This document shows positions 25,543 through 34,182 of a stretch of 64,000 nucleotides of DNA, in pieces. Source of the DNA: Hymenobacter jeollabukensis (lineage in GTDB: Bacteria > Bacteroidota > Bacteroidia > Cytophagales > Hymenobacteraceae); NCBI RefSeq assembly GCF_005771675.1, contig NZ_VAJM01000006.1, positions 248,001-312,000 on the forward strand, given 5' to 3'. How positions within the stretch are numbered: position 1 is the first letter of the stretch; every line of letters starts with the position of its first letter. A program made the position numbers and the translations under genes. Under the pieces are notes generated by a model. That model did not search any database and had not been told where the DNA came from. It saw only the letters and a program-made list of their open reading frames with translations.

Positions 25543-27006
25543 ATGAAACGCCGTTACGTCTTACTTATCAGTGCCTTGCTTATGAGTGGCAGCCCGGCGG
25601 CAGCGCAGCGCCTGTCGCCGCAGGTGCGGCAGCTGGTGAGCCAGCTCCGGCACAAGAACCAGCTGCAGGCGGAGCGCGTCGGCTGGGCTGGCACCACGCC
25701 GGAGCAGTACAAGACCTTTGTTGCCCTGCGGGATACAGCTACCACCGATGAGCTGCTGCGCCTCACCCACCACGCCAACGCCGTGGTGCGGGGCTACGCC
25801 GGTTGGGCGCTGGCCGACCGGGCCTATCCGCAGCTACCGCGCGTGTTTCAGCGCTACCTACACCAGCTGCGCAAAGTCACCAACCAACACGGCTGCATTG
25901 TCGGCCGCAACCGACTGGGACCGGAATTGTATTACCGGGTGGCCCACGATTGTTTCGATCCGGCCGGCGCCGACTCGCTGACTTACGCCCGCCAGCTGGC
26001 CCGGCTCGACAGCATCATTCTCTACCAGTACCCCCGCCACCACCTGGTACGCAGCGCGTTGCGGGGCAACGCAGCCAATCCGCACCGCTACGCCGTGGTG
26101 CGCAACATCTGCCAGCGTAACCCCGATGGCGTGGCGCTGGAGGCCCTGGCCCAGTACCGCCGGCCCGAAGACATCGCGCTGATCCGGGCGCAGGGCAACG
26201 CGGCCTTGGGGGCCATTGCCCGCTTTCCCGACCCCACGTTCTGGCCCCTGCTGACGAGCTTCGACCTCACCGCGTATGCGGGCGAGGCCAACCGGTGGCG
26301 CGCCGAACATTACCTGCCGGAGTATTACCGCGCCCTGGCCAGCTACCGCACTACCGAGGCCATCGGGTTTATCCGCAGCCTGTACCACCAAGGGCGCATC
26401 GTACAGCCGGCCATCCTGGCCGTGGCCCTCGCCGACACCCAGGACCCGGTATACGATGCCCTGCTGCTAGACCTCTGGGCCACGGACAAGCTCATGCTGC
26501 TTCCCGTTGCCAAACGGCTGGCGACCACGCAGCCCGCCGCGGCGGCCCGGGCGTTTGCCCAGGGCCTGCTTGCCCCAGGCCCGTACGAACCGCAGGAGGC
26601 ATATTCCTACTACCGCCTCGACGAGCAGGTTATCGACCTGATGCTGGGCCACTTGCAGCAGCATGACAGCGCGCTGGTTTCGGTAGTTTGCCGGCAAAAC
26701 ATCCAGACGGCCAGCTTTACCCCGCTGAAAATGTTTCTGGAATACGCCCGGCGCCACCAGCTGACTAGCTGCAAGGCCGCTATCATGGCGCGGCTGCAAC
26801 AGCCCAATTCGCCCTTCGACACGTTTCACCTGGCGGAAACGGCCCTGTCTTTCCACGATCCAAGCCTGAAGCCTGAGCTAATCCGCGTACTGACACTGCA
26901 CCGTTCGAGCTGGGACCGGTACAACTGGCCGGAGGCTTTCCGCAAGCTATTCGCGGCCAACGACATTCATCTTGCCGCCTCCCCACCAACGCCTGAAAGC
27001 AAGTAA
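25543..27006 (+). CDS. Exported alpha-helical (HEAT-like) repeat protein
   Basis: A 487-residue protein with a signal peptide (MKRRYVLLISALLMSGSPAAA|QRL). The mature part is almost entirely helical, with repeated helix pairs such as TTDELLRLTHHANAVVRGYAGWALADRAYPQLPRVFQRYL and RPEDIALIRAQGNAALGAIARFPDPTFWPLL. These resemble HEAT/armadillo-type scaffolds; I do not recognise a named family. It is probably periplasmic and protein-binding (inference). It is divergent from pnkp and ends 11 nt before the converging gene at 27018. Confidence 0.75.
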   Translation: MKRRYVLLISALLMSGSPAAAQRLSPQVRQLVSQLRHKNQLQAERVGWAGTTPEQYKTFVALRDTATTDELLRLTHHANAVVRGYAGWALADRAYPQLPRVFQRYLHQLRKVTNQHGCIVGRNRLGPELYYRVAHDCFDPAGADSLTYARQLARLDSIILYQYPRHHLVRSALRGNAANPHRYAVVRNICQRNPDGVALEALAQYRRPEDIALIRAQGNAALGAIARFPDPTFWPLLTSFDLTAYAGEANRWRAEHYLPEYYRALASYRTTEAIGFIRSLYHQGRIVQPAILAVALADTQDPVYDALLLDLWATDKLMLLPVAKRLATTQPAAAARAFAQGLLAPGPYEPQEAYSYYRLDEQVIDLMLGHLQQHDSALVSVVCRQNIQTASFTPLKMFLEYARRHQLTSCKAAIMARLQQPNSPFDTFHLAETALSFHDPSLKPELIRVLTLHRSSWDRYNWPEAFRKLFAANDIHLAASPPTPESK

Positions 27007-27017
27007 GGCGCCACGCC

Positions 27018-27458
27018 CTACTTCCGCACAAACGCTACCTGCCCGTCCTTGTAGGTTTCCAGCAGGCGCGGCTGCAGCTTGCCCCAGTACGTGAGGGTAC
27101 GGCCGGTCTTGGCGTCCTTGTGCAGACGAAAGAGCACGTCCCCGGACTTGAGCTGCTGGAACCTGGCGCCATCGAGGCCTTGCACGAAGAGGACCTGGGC
27201 GTCGGTGGGCGTGCCGGTGGCGCGGACTTTCAGCTTCATAAAGGTCTGCTGGCCTTCCACGCTCAGCTGCCCGCCGAGGGCGCCGTTCTGCGGTTGCAGG
27301 CCCAGCTTCCAGGTCATGGCCATGCTGTAGCCGGCCAGGGCTTTCACGGGTTCTTCCTCGTAGAGGTAGGTGCCGGCCCAGTTGGCGACGCCGGCCGCTT
27401 TGGGGCTGGCAAAAAAGAGCGTAGACCAGGCAGCGAGGGGCAACAGCAGCGTCGTCAT
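27018..27458 (-). CDS. Small exported protein, possibly DUF5991
   Basis: A 146-residue protein with a signal peptide (MTTLLLPLAAWSTLFFASPKAAG) and a beta-rich mature domain: ANWAGTYLYEEEPVKALAGYSMAMTWKLGLQP ... VLFRLHKDAKTGRTLTYWGKLQPRLLETYKDGQVAFVRK. The WAGTYxYEE start and the beta-strand periodicity resemble the DUF5991 group, but I assign this from memory only. Function unknown. It converges on the helical-repeat gene with an 11-nt gap and has an extragenic repeat upstream. Confidence 0.65.
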   Translation of the reverse strand: MTTLLLPLAAWSTLFFASPKAAGVANWAGTYLYEEEPVKALAGYSMAMTWKLGLQPQNGALGGQLSVEGQQTFMKLKVRATGTPTDAQVLFVQGLDGARFQQLKSGDVLFRLHKDAKTGRTLTYWGKLQPRLLETYKDGQVAFVRK

Positions 27459-27568
27459 GGCGGCTAAAGCGTTGGTGGAACCCTGCTTCTAACGAAAAGA
27501 ATGCCACCACGGTCGAGCGTTGATTGCCCAACCCATACCAGTAGGTGTGGACCGCTACCTATCAGAAC

Positions 27569-27668
27569 GTCATGCTGAGCTTGTCGAAGCATCTCTACCG
27601 CTTCGTTGAATCGGTGCGGATGAAGCGGTAAGGACGCTTCGGCAAGCGGAGGCCAGATGAAGCATGAC
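27569..27668. repeat. Extragenic inverted repeat, CATGCTGAGC type (degenerate)
   Basis: Left arm GTCATGCTGAGCTTGTCGAA continuing to 27604; right arm 27622-27668 with an insertion, ending GCATGAC. Same family as 19560-19649 but with diverged arms. Confidence 0.7.
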
Positions 27669-27719
27669 GGCCGTTTTTCTTAACGATCCACAAAGCCTAA
27701 CCCGGCCATCAGCCGTGGG

Positions 27720-29711
27720 CTACTTCGTCACGCTCGTCACTCGAAACTCCACCCGGCGGTTGAGCTTGCGCGTTTCCTCCCGCTCGTTGCTGGCCCGCGG
27801 CTCGGCCCCGCCCAGGCCCACCCCGCTGATGCGCTCGGCGGCCACGCCGTGGCTGACGAGGTAGGTCTTGACGGCCGCCACGCGCTGCTCGCTCAATTCC
27901 ACATTTTTCTGCGGGTCGCCCACGTTGTCGGTGTGGCCGCGCAGCTCGATGCTCATGCCGGGGTTCTGGGCCAGCAGAGCGGCCAGCTGGTCGAGGGCGG
28001 CGAAGGACGAGGGCAGCAGCGCGGCCTGGCCCTGCTCGAACTGCACCTTGTCGAGGGCCGTGACGGTGCCCACGCCCAGGGGCCGCAGCAGGATGTCCTG
28101 CGCCGAAGCGCCGGGTGGCAGCAGGTAGAGGCTGTCGGCGGCGAGGTAGCCGGCCAGCTGGGCCTCGGCCGCGTAGGCGAAGCCAGGCTGGGCCGTAAAG
28201 CTGAAAGTGCCGTCGGCGGCGACGGGCACGGCCCGGCCGCGCAGGCGCAGCTGGGCCCGCGGCAGGGGTTGAAACGTGGCGGCATCGAGCACGCGCCCGC
28301 GCCAGGTAGCCGCGGCGGGCGCCGCCGGAGTGGCCGCCACCGGGGCCGGGTCGGCCGGCGGCGGGGTGCTGCGCCGAAACAGGTTGCAGCCGGCCAGGTC
28401 GGTATACACGCCGCGGCGCACGCGGCGGGCGTCGCGGAACGAGAGGTCGACTTCGTACACCGACTTGGGCCCGGCCAGGTACAGGCGGCGCTGCCCGCTG
28501 GCGTCCTTCTGCATAAGCAGGTCGCTGTAGCCGCCGCGCTCGGGCAGCCCGTCGATGGGCAGCAGGTCGGGGTCGGCCTTGAGGGTGCCCAGGTCGATGC
28601 GCAGCACGGCCCCGTCGGTGCTGTACACCTCGTAGAGCGTGCCCTTGTCATCGAGGCAGAAGTTGGCGTGGGTGCCGGCGCCGGCAAAGCCGATAGCCGG
28701 GTAGTAGGGCGCCTGCTGCACCGGGTCGTGGGTCCAGACCACCGTCACGCGGCCGTCGGCGGGGCTCACGCGCACGAGCTGGTTGGCGTCGGAGGTAATA
28801 AAGTAGAGGCGGCCCCACTCGTCGGTGGCGGCCGAAATCCAGACGCTTTCCCCGCCCTGGGCCGGCAATTGCCACTCGGTGTAGCCGCCCTGCCGGGTGG
28901 CCGGGTCGTAGCGGTACACGTACTCGGGGGCGTTGGTGGGCGCCTTCGTGACGGTGTAGAGGCAGTTGTCGAAGCCCTTGGCCAGGGCGTAGGACTGAAA
29001 AGGCAGCACCTGCCGGTGCACCTTGGGCGGCGCCGCCAGGTCATCGGTGATGAACTCGTGAATCGTGCGGCAGTCATCTTCCCAGATGCCGTCATGGGTG
29101 CGCAGGGCCGCAATGCCGTACATCTTGTCGTCGCAGCCTTGCTCAGCGGCGCGTTTGGCGGCCGGGCCGGCCGCGGCAGCGGCGGGCGCGTTGCCGACGA
29201 ACGTAAACGACTCGACCAGCTGCCGGCCTTCGGCGAGGTAGCGCCGCTCGGCCACCGCCGCCCGGTATTCCACCTGAAACACCTGCCCGCCGCGCCACAG
29301 GCGGCGGCCCAGCACGCGGGTGCGGCCGGCGGCACCCGGGGCGGCGTAGGTGTAGTCGTAGCTGAGTTCCTGGTAGGCGCCGGCGTCGTGCTCGGTCAGG
29401 CGCAGTACCTGGCTGCGGGGCAGGGCCCGCAGGCGGCGCCACAGCGTGTCCGGCTGCCCCTGGGCCAGCGGGTTCGGCGGCGCCTGGGGCAGCACGCGGC
29501 TGGTCAGCTCGACGGCGGCCGGCGGGGCCTGGGGCGCGCCGCCGGCGTAGAACGTCACCGCGCCGGCGTCCTGACTTACCTGCCAGGTGGAAGGGTACGT
29601 GAGCCGGTAGCCCAGGCGGGCATCGGTGTAGGCCTGGCCCGCCGCCGGACCCTGGGCGCGCAGGACCGGCCCGCACAGCATCAGGACAAGCAGCGTCAGC
29701 AAAACCTTCAT
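27720..29711 (-). CDS. OmpA-family outer membrane protein with N-terminal beta-propeller-like region
   Basis: A 663-residue exported protein. A signal peptide (MKVLLTLLVLMLCGPVLRAQ) is followed by a PsbP-like/uncharacterised domain (residues ~25-165) and a region of WD/NHL-like repeats (LYTVTKAPTNAPEYVYRYDP, VWISAATDEWGRLYFITSDANQL). Then comes a carboxypeptidase-regulatory-like beta-sandwich (WRGRVLDAATFQPLPRAQLRLRG) and a C-terminal OmpA peptidoglycan-binding domain (IELRGHTDNVGDPQKNVELSEQRVAAVKTYL ... RKLNRRVEFRVTSV). It anchors the outer membrane to peptidoglycan. The ATG at 29711 follows a TAACTTTG promoter box at 29781-29774. Confidence 0.9.
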   Translation of the reverse strand: MKVLLTLLVLMLCGPVLRAQGPAAGQAYTDARLGYRLTYPSTWQVSQDAGAVTFYAGGAPQAPPAAVELTSRVLPQAPPNPLAQGQPDTLWRRLRALPRSQVLRLTEHDAGAYQELSYDYTYAAPGAAGRTRVLGRRLWRGGQVFQVEYRAAVAERRYLAEGRQLVESFTFVGNAPAAAAAGPAAKRAAEQGCDDKMYGIAALRTHDGIWEDDCRTIHEFITDDLAAPPKVHRQVLPFQSYALAKGFDNCLYTVTKAPTNAPEYVYRYDPATRQGGYTEWQLPAQGGESVWISAATDEWGRLYFITSDANQLVRVSPADGRVTVVWTHDPVQQAPYYPAIGFAGAGTHANFCLDDKGTLYEVYSTDGAVLRIDLGTLKADPDLLPIDGLPERGGYSDLLMQKDASGQRRLYLAGPKSVYEVDLSFRDARRVRRGVYTDLAGCNLFRRSTPPPADPAPVAATPAAPAAATWRGRVLDAATFQPLPRAQLRLRGRAVPVAADGTFSFTAQPGFAYAAEAQLAGYLAADSLYLLPPGASAQDILLRPLGVGTVTALDKVQFEQGQAALLPSSFAALDQLAALLAQNPGMSIELRGHTDNVGDPQKNVELSEQRVAAVKTYLVSHGVAAERISGVGLGGAEPRASNEREETRKLNRRVEFRVTSVTK

Positions 29712-29773
29712 AGGCAACAAAACAAACTCGGCGCGTAACGGCCGAACTACGACGTTCGGCCGGCCTACTAACG

Positions 29774-29781
29774 CAAAGTTA
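29774..29781 (-). promoter_or_regulatory. -7 promoter box of the OmpA-family gene
   Basis: Minus-strand TAACTTTG, a full match to TAnnTTTG. The leader would be about 57 nt, and longer in-frame starts upstream are excluded. Confidence 0.55.
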
Positions 29782-29902
29782 CGCCCGGTTTGCTCCCCGC
29801 CGCCGCAATTCGCCGGCACCCACTCGCCCGGCCAGGCGGCGGCAGGCGCAGTCTACGGCTGATTCTCAGGCAGAAGGCCGATCTGCAGCAATCGAATAAC
29901 GA

Positions 29903-29975
29903 GTAAAAAGGCGCGTCCTGCTTCCTTTGACGTCCGCGCGGTCGATAGATCAAGCAGGACGTTCAAAAGGCGCTT
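29903..29975 (-). terminator. Possible terminator behind the HxlR gene
   Basis: On the minus strand AAGCAGGACG pairs with CGTCCTGCTT over a 28-nt loop and is followed by GCGCCTTTTTA. It is the only hairpin in the 327-base gap 29712-30038, which otherwise contains just the OmpA-gene promoter. Confidence 0.45.
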
Positions 29976-30038
29976 TTCAGGCTCAACCCCACAGCTACTG
30001 ACCCGGCCACGGCCGGCTTTGCTGCGCGGCGCCCGGCT

Positions 30039-30452
30039 CTACGCCGACAGCGCATCCGGCGCGGCCCACTCGGCGGCGGTGGCCTCCAGGGTTTCGGGGT
30101 GCATGATGTGGCGGCGGTGCTGCTGGCCCCAGGTGTGCAGCGACTCGATGACCGGGTAGAGCGTGCGGCCGTAGGCGGCCAGCGTGTACGTGACGGCCAC
30201 CGGGGCCACGTCGGCCTGCACGTGGCGGGTAATGAGGCCGTTGATTTCCAACTCCTTCAGCTCCTTGCTGAGCATTTTGGCCGTGATGCCGACCACCTCG
30301 CGCTGCAGCTGCTTGAAGCGCCGCGGGCCGCTGGTGAGGCCCACGATGATGGGCAGCTTCCACTTGCCACCGAGCAGGTCGAGGGCGTCGCGCACGGAGC
30401 GCATGGCGGTGGAGCATTCGTGCGAGGAGAGGTCGGGGTGAGTCGGGTGCAT
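30039..30452 (-). CDS. HxlR-family winged-helix transcriptional regulator
   Basis: A 137-residue HxlR regulator. It begins MHPTHPDLSSHECSTAMRSVRDALDLLGGKWKLPIIVGL, with the single conserved Cys near the N-terminus that is often redox-sensing in the family, followed by the winged helix RRFKQLQREVVGITAKMLSKELKELEINGLITRHV and wing PVAVTYTLAAYGRTL. The ATG at 30452 lies 4 nt after GACCTTTG, suggesting a leaderless message. It is divergent from a DoxX-like gene, and a perfect 8+6+8 inverted repeat between them (30482-30503) is the likely operator. Confidence 0.9.
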   Translation of the reverse strand: MHPTHPDLSSHECSTAMRSVRDALDLLGGKWKLPIIVGLTSGPRRFKQLQREVVGITAKMLSKELKELEINGLITRHVQADVAPVAVTYTLAAYGRTLYPVIESLHTWGQQHRRHIMHPETLEATAAEWAAPDALSA

Positions 30453-30481
30453 GATGCAAAGGTCGTTAGAAATCAGGCCGC

Positions 30482-30503
30482 TATACCGGGGCACACCGGT
30501 ATA
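30482..30503. promoter_or_regulatory. Putative HxlR operator
   Basis: TATACCGG-GGCACA-CCGGTATA, a perfect inverted repeat in the 159-bp gap between the divergent HxlR and DoxX genes. A related half-site (CGGTAAACCG) follows at 30507-30516. Position and symmetry suit control of both promoters. Confidence 0.6.
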
Positions 30504-30611
30504 CTTCGGTAAACCGCTATCCGATTCACACCCCACTGCGGCCACCTTTGCCGGCAGCAGCGCCCCGCCGACCAGGGCCTGCGCGTCCCCTCACCTACCA
30601 CCGTTACCCCC

Positions 30612-30983
30612 ATGACTGTCAACAAGAAAACCCTCGTGACCGGGCTGGTCACCGCCGTGCCCGCCTTGATGATTACGGCCAGCGGCATCATGAAGCTGCT
30701 CGGCAGCGCCGAAATCCGCGACGCCATGAGCAAAGCCGGCGCGGCCGAGCTGCGCGTACCGCTGGGCCTGATGGAGCTGGCGTTTACGGCCCTGTTCATC
30801 TTCCCGCGCACCATGAAGCTGGGGCTGCTGCTGCTCACCAGCTACTTCGCCGGCGCCATTGCCACCGACCTCACCCACGGCAAAAGCCCCGGCCCGGCCG
30901 TTATGATCCTGACTCTGGTCTGGATTGCCGCCTTCGTGCGCGACCGGTCGGCTTTCCTGCCCGCTGCGCCGGCCCACAGCTGA
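30612..30983 (+). CDS. DoxX-like membrane protein
   Basis: A 123-residue four-helix inner-membrane protein: VTGLVTAVPALMITASGIMKLLG, PLGLMELAFTALFIF, LGLLLLTSYFAGAIATDLTHG and AVMILTLVWIAAFV. The ASGIMKLLG and YFAGAIATDLTHG segments fit the DoxX-like family, which is often paired with redox or electrophile-responsive regulators. The pairing with a divergent HxlR gene and shared operator suggests it is that regulator's target. No catalytic residues. Confidence 0.82.
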   Translation: MTVNKKTLVTGLVTAVPALMITASGIMKLLGSAEIRDAMSKAGAAELRVPLGLMELAFTALFIFPRTMKLGLLLLTSYFAGAIATDLTHGKSPGPAVMILTLVWIAAFVRDRSAFLPAAPAHS

Positions 30984-31107
30984 TAGCGCTGCTGCGCCTG
31001 CACCCGTTCCGATCAGGCTGCTACTTCGGGCAGCCTGTAACTTCCCGGCTCCTGTCAGGTCCGTTGCTCAGCTACCATTTGGGATTGTCGGAAAGTGCCA
31101 TTAGAAC

Positions 31108-31145
31108 GTCATGCTCCATTCGGCAAATGCCGGATGGAGCATGAC
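31108..31145. repeat. GTCATGCTC hairpin between DoxX and hen1
   Basis: Stem GTCATGCTCCATTCGGCA against its complement with a single G-T mismatch, loop AAT. It resembles the CATGCTGAGC repeat family at its ends. It may end both converging transcripts. Confidence 0.6.
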
Positions 31146-31176
31146 CCACTATTGAGCGTACTCTCGACCAACGCCG

Positions 31177-32610
31177 CTAGCCCTCCCGCTCAAACACGGC
31201 CAGCTGCGAGGGCGCCCCGACTTCAGCGTCCTCCGGCCCCAATGGTTCGACCCGCAGGCGGTAGCCGTGCCGCCCGGCCACGCCCGCGGCCCAGGCTTCG
31301 AACTGCGCCCGCGTCCATTCGAAGCGGTGGTCGTGGTGGCGGAACTGCCCGGCCGAGAGGGTTTCGTAGCGCTGGTTGTAGTCGGCGTTGGGCGTGGTGA
31401 CGAGCACGGCGCCGGGCCGGGCGCGGGCAAACACCACCTGCTCGAACGTGGCCAGCCGGCTCTCGTCGAGGTGCTCGATGACTTCCACCACGGCCGCCGC
31501 GTCGTAGCCGGCCAGGCGCGGGTCGTGGTAGAGCAGGGAGCCCTGCGTGAGCGTGAGCCGCTCGCGCTGCCGCGGGGGCATCTCGGCCACGTGCAGCCGC
31601 TCCTGCGCCCGCTGCAGCTCCTGCCACGACACGTCCAGGGCCAGGATGTGCTCCACCTGCGGCAGGCGCAGCAGGCGGCGCACCAGCTGGCCTTCGCCGC
31701 AGCCCAGATCGAGCACCCGCCGGGCCCCGAGGCGCTGAATTTCCTCGGCCACCCGGTCGAGGCGCAGCGCGTGCAGCTTCTGCGTCTTCTCCTCGGCGGC
31801 GGGCGCCGGTTCGCCCGCCGCTTCCGCCTCGCCGATGGCGGCGGTTTCCGTATCGTCCGAGGCCGGTTCGTCGGCGGCCAGCAGGCGCTCCAGGGTGGGG
31901 TTCACGTACTGGGCTAGGTTGCGCAGGTAGCGGCGGGTGATGAACTCCCGCTCGGGGTGCTCGGGCAGCCAGCCGGCGCCGCGCAGCAGCAGCTTCTCGG
32001 CTTCGGCCTGATTGATCCAGTAGTGCTTGTCGCCGCGGTCGAGTACGGGCAGCAGCACGTAGAGGTGGCTGAGCAGGTCGCGCAGGCGGCGGGCCGGGTG
32101 GCGCAGGCGCAGGGTGAAGTAGCGGCCCTCGCCCCAGGCCGGCACGGTGGGGTCGAGCGGGTGCGGTTCGGCTTCGACGGCATAGCCCAGCGGCCCGAAC
32201 AGCCGGTGCAGCTGCTCGGCGCCGGCCGCCGGCACCACGGCCACCGTGGCTTCCAGCGGCAGCAGGGTATCGGGCAGCTCGGGGCGGTCCTTGCAGGTGC
32301 CGTTCATGGCCGTGTTGAAGGCCTTGGCCAGGGCCGTGCTCAGAAACGACGAGGCCACGTACGGCCGGTCGTTGACGTACTGCTCCAGCGCGAAGCCCTC
32401 CCCCGCCGGCCCGCGGTGGTTGCGCACCAGCCCGATGGGGTCGAGGTCGAGCAGCAGGGCGGCGGTGCAGCGCTCCGCGGTGGCTTCGGGGTAGAAAATA
32501 TGGGCGTGGCCCGCCGCCACTTCCAGCGTCTGCAGGCGGGCGGGGTTCTTGTGCAGCAGGTAGCCCAGGTCGGTGGCGGGCTGGTGGGTAGTGGTAATGG
32601 TCAGCAGCAT
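31177..32610 (-). CDS. hen1: 3'-terminal RNA ribose 2'-O-methyltransferase Hen1
   Basis: Bacterial Hen1, 477 residues. The N-terminal half (residues 1-250: LLTITTTHQPATDLGYLLHKNPARLQ, FYPEATAERCTAALLLDLDPIGLVR, YVNDRPYVASSFLSTALAKAFN) is the Pnkp-ligase-activating domain. The C-terminal half is the methyltransferase: VLDLGCGEGQLVRRLL near residue 300, the metal-binding EVIEH near 375 and HHDHRFEW near 424. It methylates the 2'-OH at the 3' end of cleaved RNA so that the repaired RNA resists a second cut. Its partner pnkp is on the same strand but about 6 kb upstream, with five unrelated genes between. All catalytic residues seem present. Confidence 0.95.
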   Translation of the reverse strand: MLLTITTTHQPATDLGYLLHKNPARLQTLEVAAGHAHIFYPEATAERCTAALLLDLDPIGLVRNHRGPAGEGFALEQYVNDRPYVASSFLSTALAKAFNTAMNGTCKDRPELPDTLLPLEATVAVVPAAGAEQLHRLFGPLGYAVEAEPHPLDPTVPAWGEGRYFTLRLRHPARRLRDLLSHLYVLLPVLDRGDKHYWINQAEAEKLLLRGAGWLPEHPEREFITRRYLRNLAQYVNPTLERLLAADEPASDDTETAAIGEAEAAGEPAPAAEEKTQKLHALRLDRVAEEIQRLGARRVLDLGCGEGQLVRRLLRLPQVEHILALDVSWQELQRAQERLHVAEMPPRQRERLTLTQGSLLYHDPRLAGYDAAAVVEVIEHLDESRLATFEQVVFARARPGAVLVTTPNADYNQRYETLSAGQFRHHDHRFEWTRAQFEAWAAGVAGRHGYRLRVEPLGPEDAEVGAPSQLAVFEREG

Positions 32611-32852
32611 AGTGGATATCGATGCGAGCCGGCCCCAGCAGGGTCGGCAACGGCAAGATAGAGCCGTTTGCCGGTAGTGCGCCGCGGACTGCCGGCTGGG
32701 GTGGGCTCAATACGGGCCGCTTTCTTCCGTTAGGGTCCGAGCGGAGTCCAACGCACCCAGCCGGTTAGCTCCCGAACCCAGCAGGCAGCGCTTTTTCGGC
32801 GAAGTGGCGGCAATGCTGGCCGAAAGGGCGTGGCCGGACGCTGCTGGTTAGC

Positions 32853-32860
32853 TATTTTTG
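32853..32860 (+). promoter_or_regulatory. -7 promoter box of the 32900 gene
   Basis: TATTTTTG, matching TAnnTTTG, 40 nt before the ATG at 32900. It rules out the ATG at 32858 in the same frame. Confidence 0.5.
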
Positions 32861-32899
32861 TCGGCTGAAAAGCTCCCATTGGTTTCCCTCCACCCCTCT

Positions 32900-33463
32900 A
32901 TGAAGAAGTTCGTACCCCTGTTCGCGTTGCTGGCCCTCGGCACCGTCGCGGCGCACGCCCAGAACCTGCCCGGCGCCGAGCGCAAAAAATACATGCTGCC
33001 CAAAAAGGACACGGAGTGCCCCTACGTACAGAACGTGACCAAGAACACGGAGGACGACCAGGAAGTGGAAGGCACCTTCACCCGCCTGGCCTACCGCCCC
33101 TACAGCGAGCTGCTGAACGAAATCAACGAGCTGCGGAAGATGAACAGCTGGGCCGACTCGACCTACCAGCGCCGCTTCAACACCCTGCCCGCCGGCGGCA
33201 CGCTCACCATCATCATGCACCGCAAAGGCCCCAAAAACGCCGACCCCAGCCTGCTCACCGTAGCGGCCCTGACCAAGGACGGCCAGCCGCTGATGAGCCA
33301 GCAGCTCACGCCCGGTACCGGCCGCTTCTGGAACCGCGACCTGTACCTAAGCACGCGCACCATACCATTTGTTAAAACCGAGCAACCCGGCCCCGTGTCG
33401 GTCGTCATCACCGACGCCAAACTTAAGCAACACTTTGACTACGTTGTCAATACGCAGCAATAG
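32900..33463 (+). CDS. Hypothetical exported protein
   Basis: A 187-residue protein with a signal peptide (MKKFVPLFALLALGTVAAHA|QNLPG). The mature domain has a Lys/Asp/Glu-rich first part (KKYMLPKKDTECPYVQNVTKNTEDDQEVEGTFTRLAYRPY), then beta-rich sequence (GGTLTIIMHRKGPKNADPSLLTVAALTKDGQ, PGPVSVVITDAKLKQHFDYVV). The C-terminal half could be an immunoglobulin-like sandwich. One Cys in the mature chain. No family recognised; periplasmic or surface location inferred. Ends at a strong bidirectional terminator. Confidence 0.75.
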   Translation: MKKFVPLFALLALGTVAAHAQNLPGAERKKYMLPKKDTECPYVQNVTKNTEDDQEVEGTFTRLAYRPYSELLNEINELRKMNSWADSTYQRRFNTLPAGGTLTIIMHRKGPKNADPSLLTVAALTKDGQPLMSQQLTPGTGRFWNRDLYLSTRTIPFVKTEQPGPVSVVITDAKLKQHFDYVVNTQQ

Positions 33464-33487
33464 ACAGTAACGCGGCCGTCGCCCAAT

Positions 33488-33545
33488 AATACGGACCGCG
33501 GCGGGCAACACCAAGTAAAGTGTGCCCGCCGCGGTCCGTATTTTT
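33488..33545. terminator. Bidirectional terminator between the 32900 gene and the Nudix gene
   Basis: Perfect 20-bp stem AATACGGACCGCGGCGGGCA / complement with a 15-nt loop and TTTTT on the plus strand. Confidence 0.85.
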
Positions 33546-33559
33546 CCAAATGGGTGCAG

Positions 33560-34081
33560 CTATTTTTTGTTGAGCCGCGCCCACTGCACGGCAATCAGCG
33601 TCTTGGCGTCGCGCCACTCGCGGGCTTCCATATCGGCCCGGCTCAGGCGCAGCAGAGTGATGTTCTCGTTTTCCCCTTCGACGCCGCCGCCCGCGCCGCT
33701 TTGCTTGCTGACTTCGGCGTAGTAGATGCCAATCGTTTCGGCGTTGCCGCCCGGCGAGGGAAAGATGGTGACGATGTGCTCCAGGTGGTCGACCTCCGCG
33801 TAGCCCAGCTCCTCCTCGATTTCGCGGCGCAGCGCCTCTTCCGGCGACTCATGGCTCTTATCGAGCATGCCGGCGGCAATTTCTTCCACCTCCTGCTCGG
33901 CCCCGATGCGGAACTGCCGCACGAAAACATATTCCTGCGTGTTGGTGTCATACACCAGCGCAGCCACGGCGCGGCCCGGCTCAAACCGCTCGCGCGTGAG
34001 CTGCTGGTCGCCGTCCTGCACGGTGAGTTTGCGCAGCTTATAGAAGCCGTCGTAAACCGTTTCTACCTTTGTAATCTTCAT
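33560..34081 (-). CDS. Nudix hydrolase (ADP-ribose pyrophosphatase-like)
   Basis: A 173-residue Nudix hydrolase that cleaves a nucleoside diphosphate linked to another group. The Nudix box is [25 protein letters not shown]: the [17 protein letters not shown] half is exact and the first glycine is one residue further away than in the strict consensus, as in the NudK/GDP-mannose or ADP-sugar groups. The upstream [35 protein letters not shown] is the usual dimer/substrate segment of ADP-ribose pyrophosphatases. Cytoplasmic. Divergent from the DEAD-box helicase gene. Confidence 0.92.
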   Translation of the reverse strand: MKITKVETVYDGFYKLRKLTVQDGDQQLTRERFEPGRAVAALVYDTNTQEYVFVRQFRIGAEQEVEEIAAGMLDKSHESPEEALRREIEEELGYAEVDHLEHIVTIFPSPGGNAETIGIYYAEVSKQSGAGGGVEGENENITLLRLSRADMEAREWRDAKTLIAVQWARLNKK

Positions 34082-34182
34082 GGGGTGGATTGGCTAGGGT
34101 TCGAACCTCGTTCCTTACGCCAAATATGCGGGCCAATGTTCGGCCCGCAGCCCACTCCGCCGCATTTCTTTTCCCATCGATT

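Noticed and set aside
25236-25751. 171-codon plus-strand frame upstream of the helical-repeat gene
   Set aside because: It overlaps the well-supported gene at 25543 in another frame and contains its promoter box; the Ala/Gly-rich middle is not protein-like.
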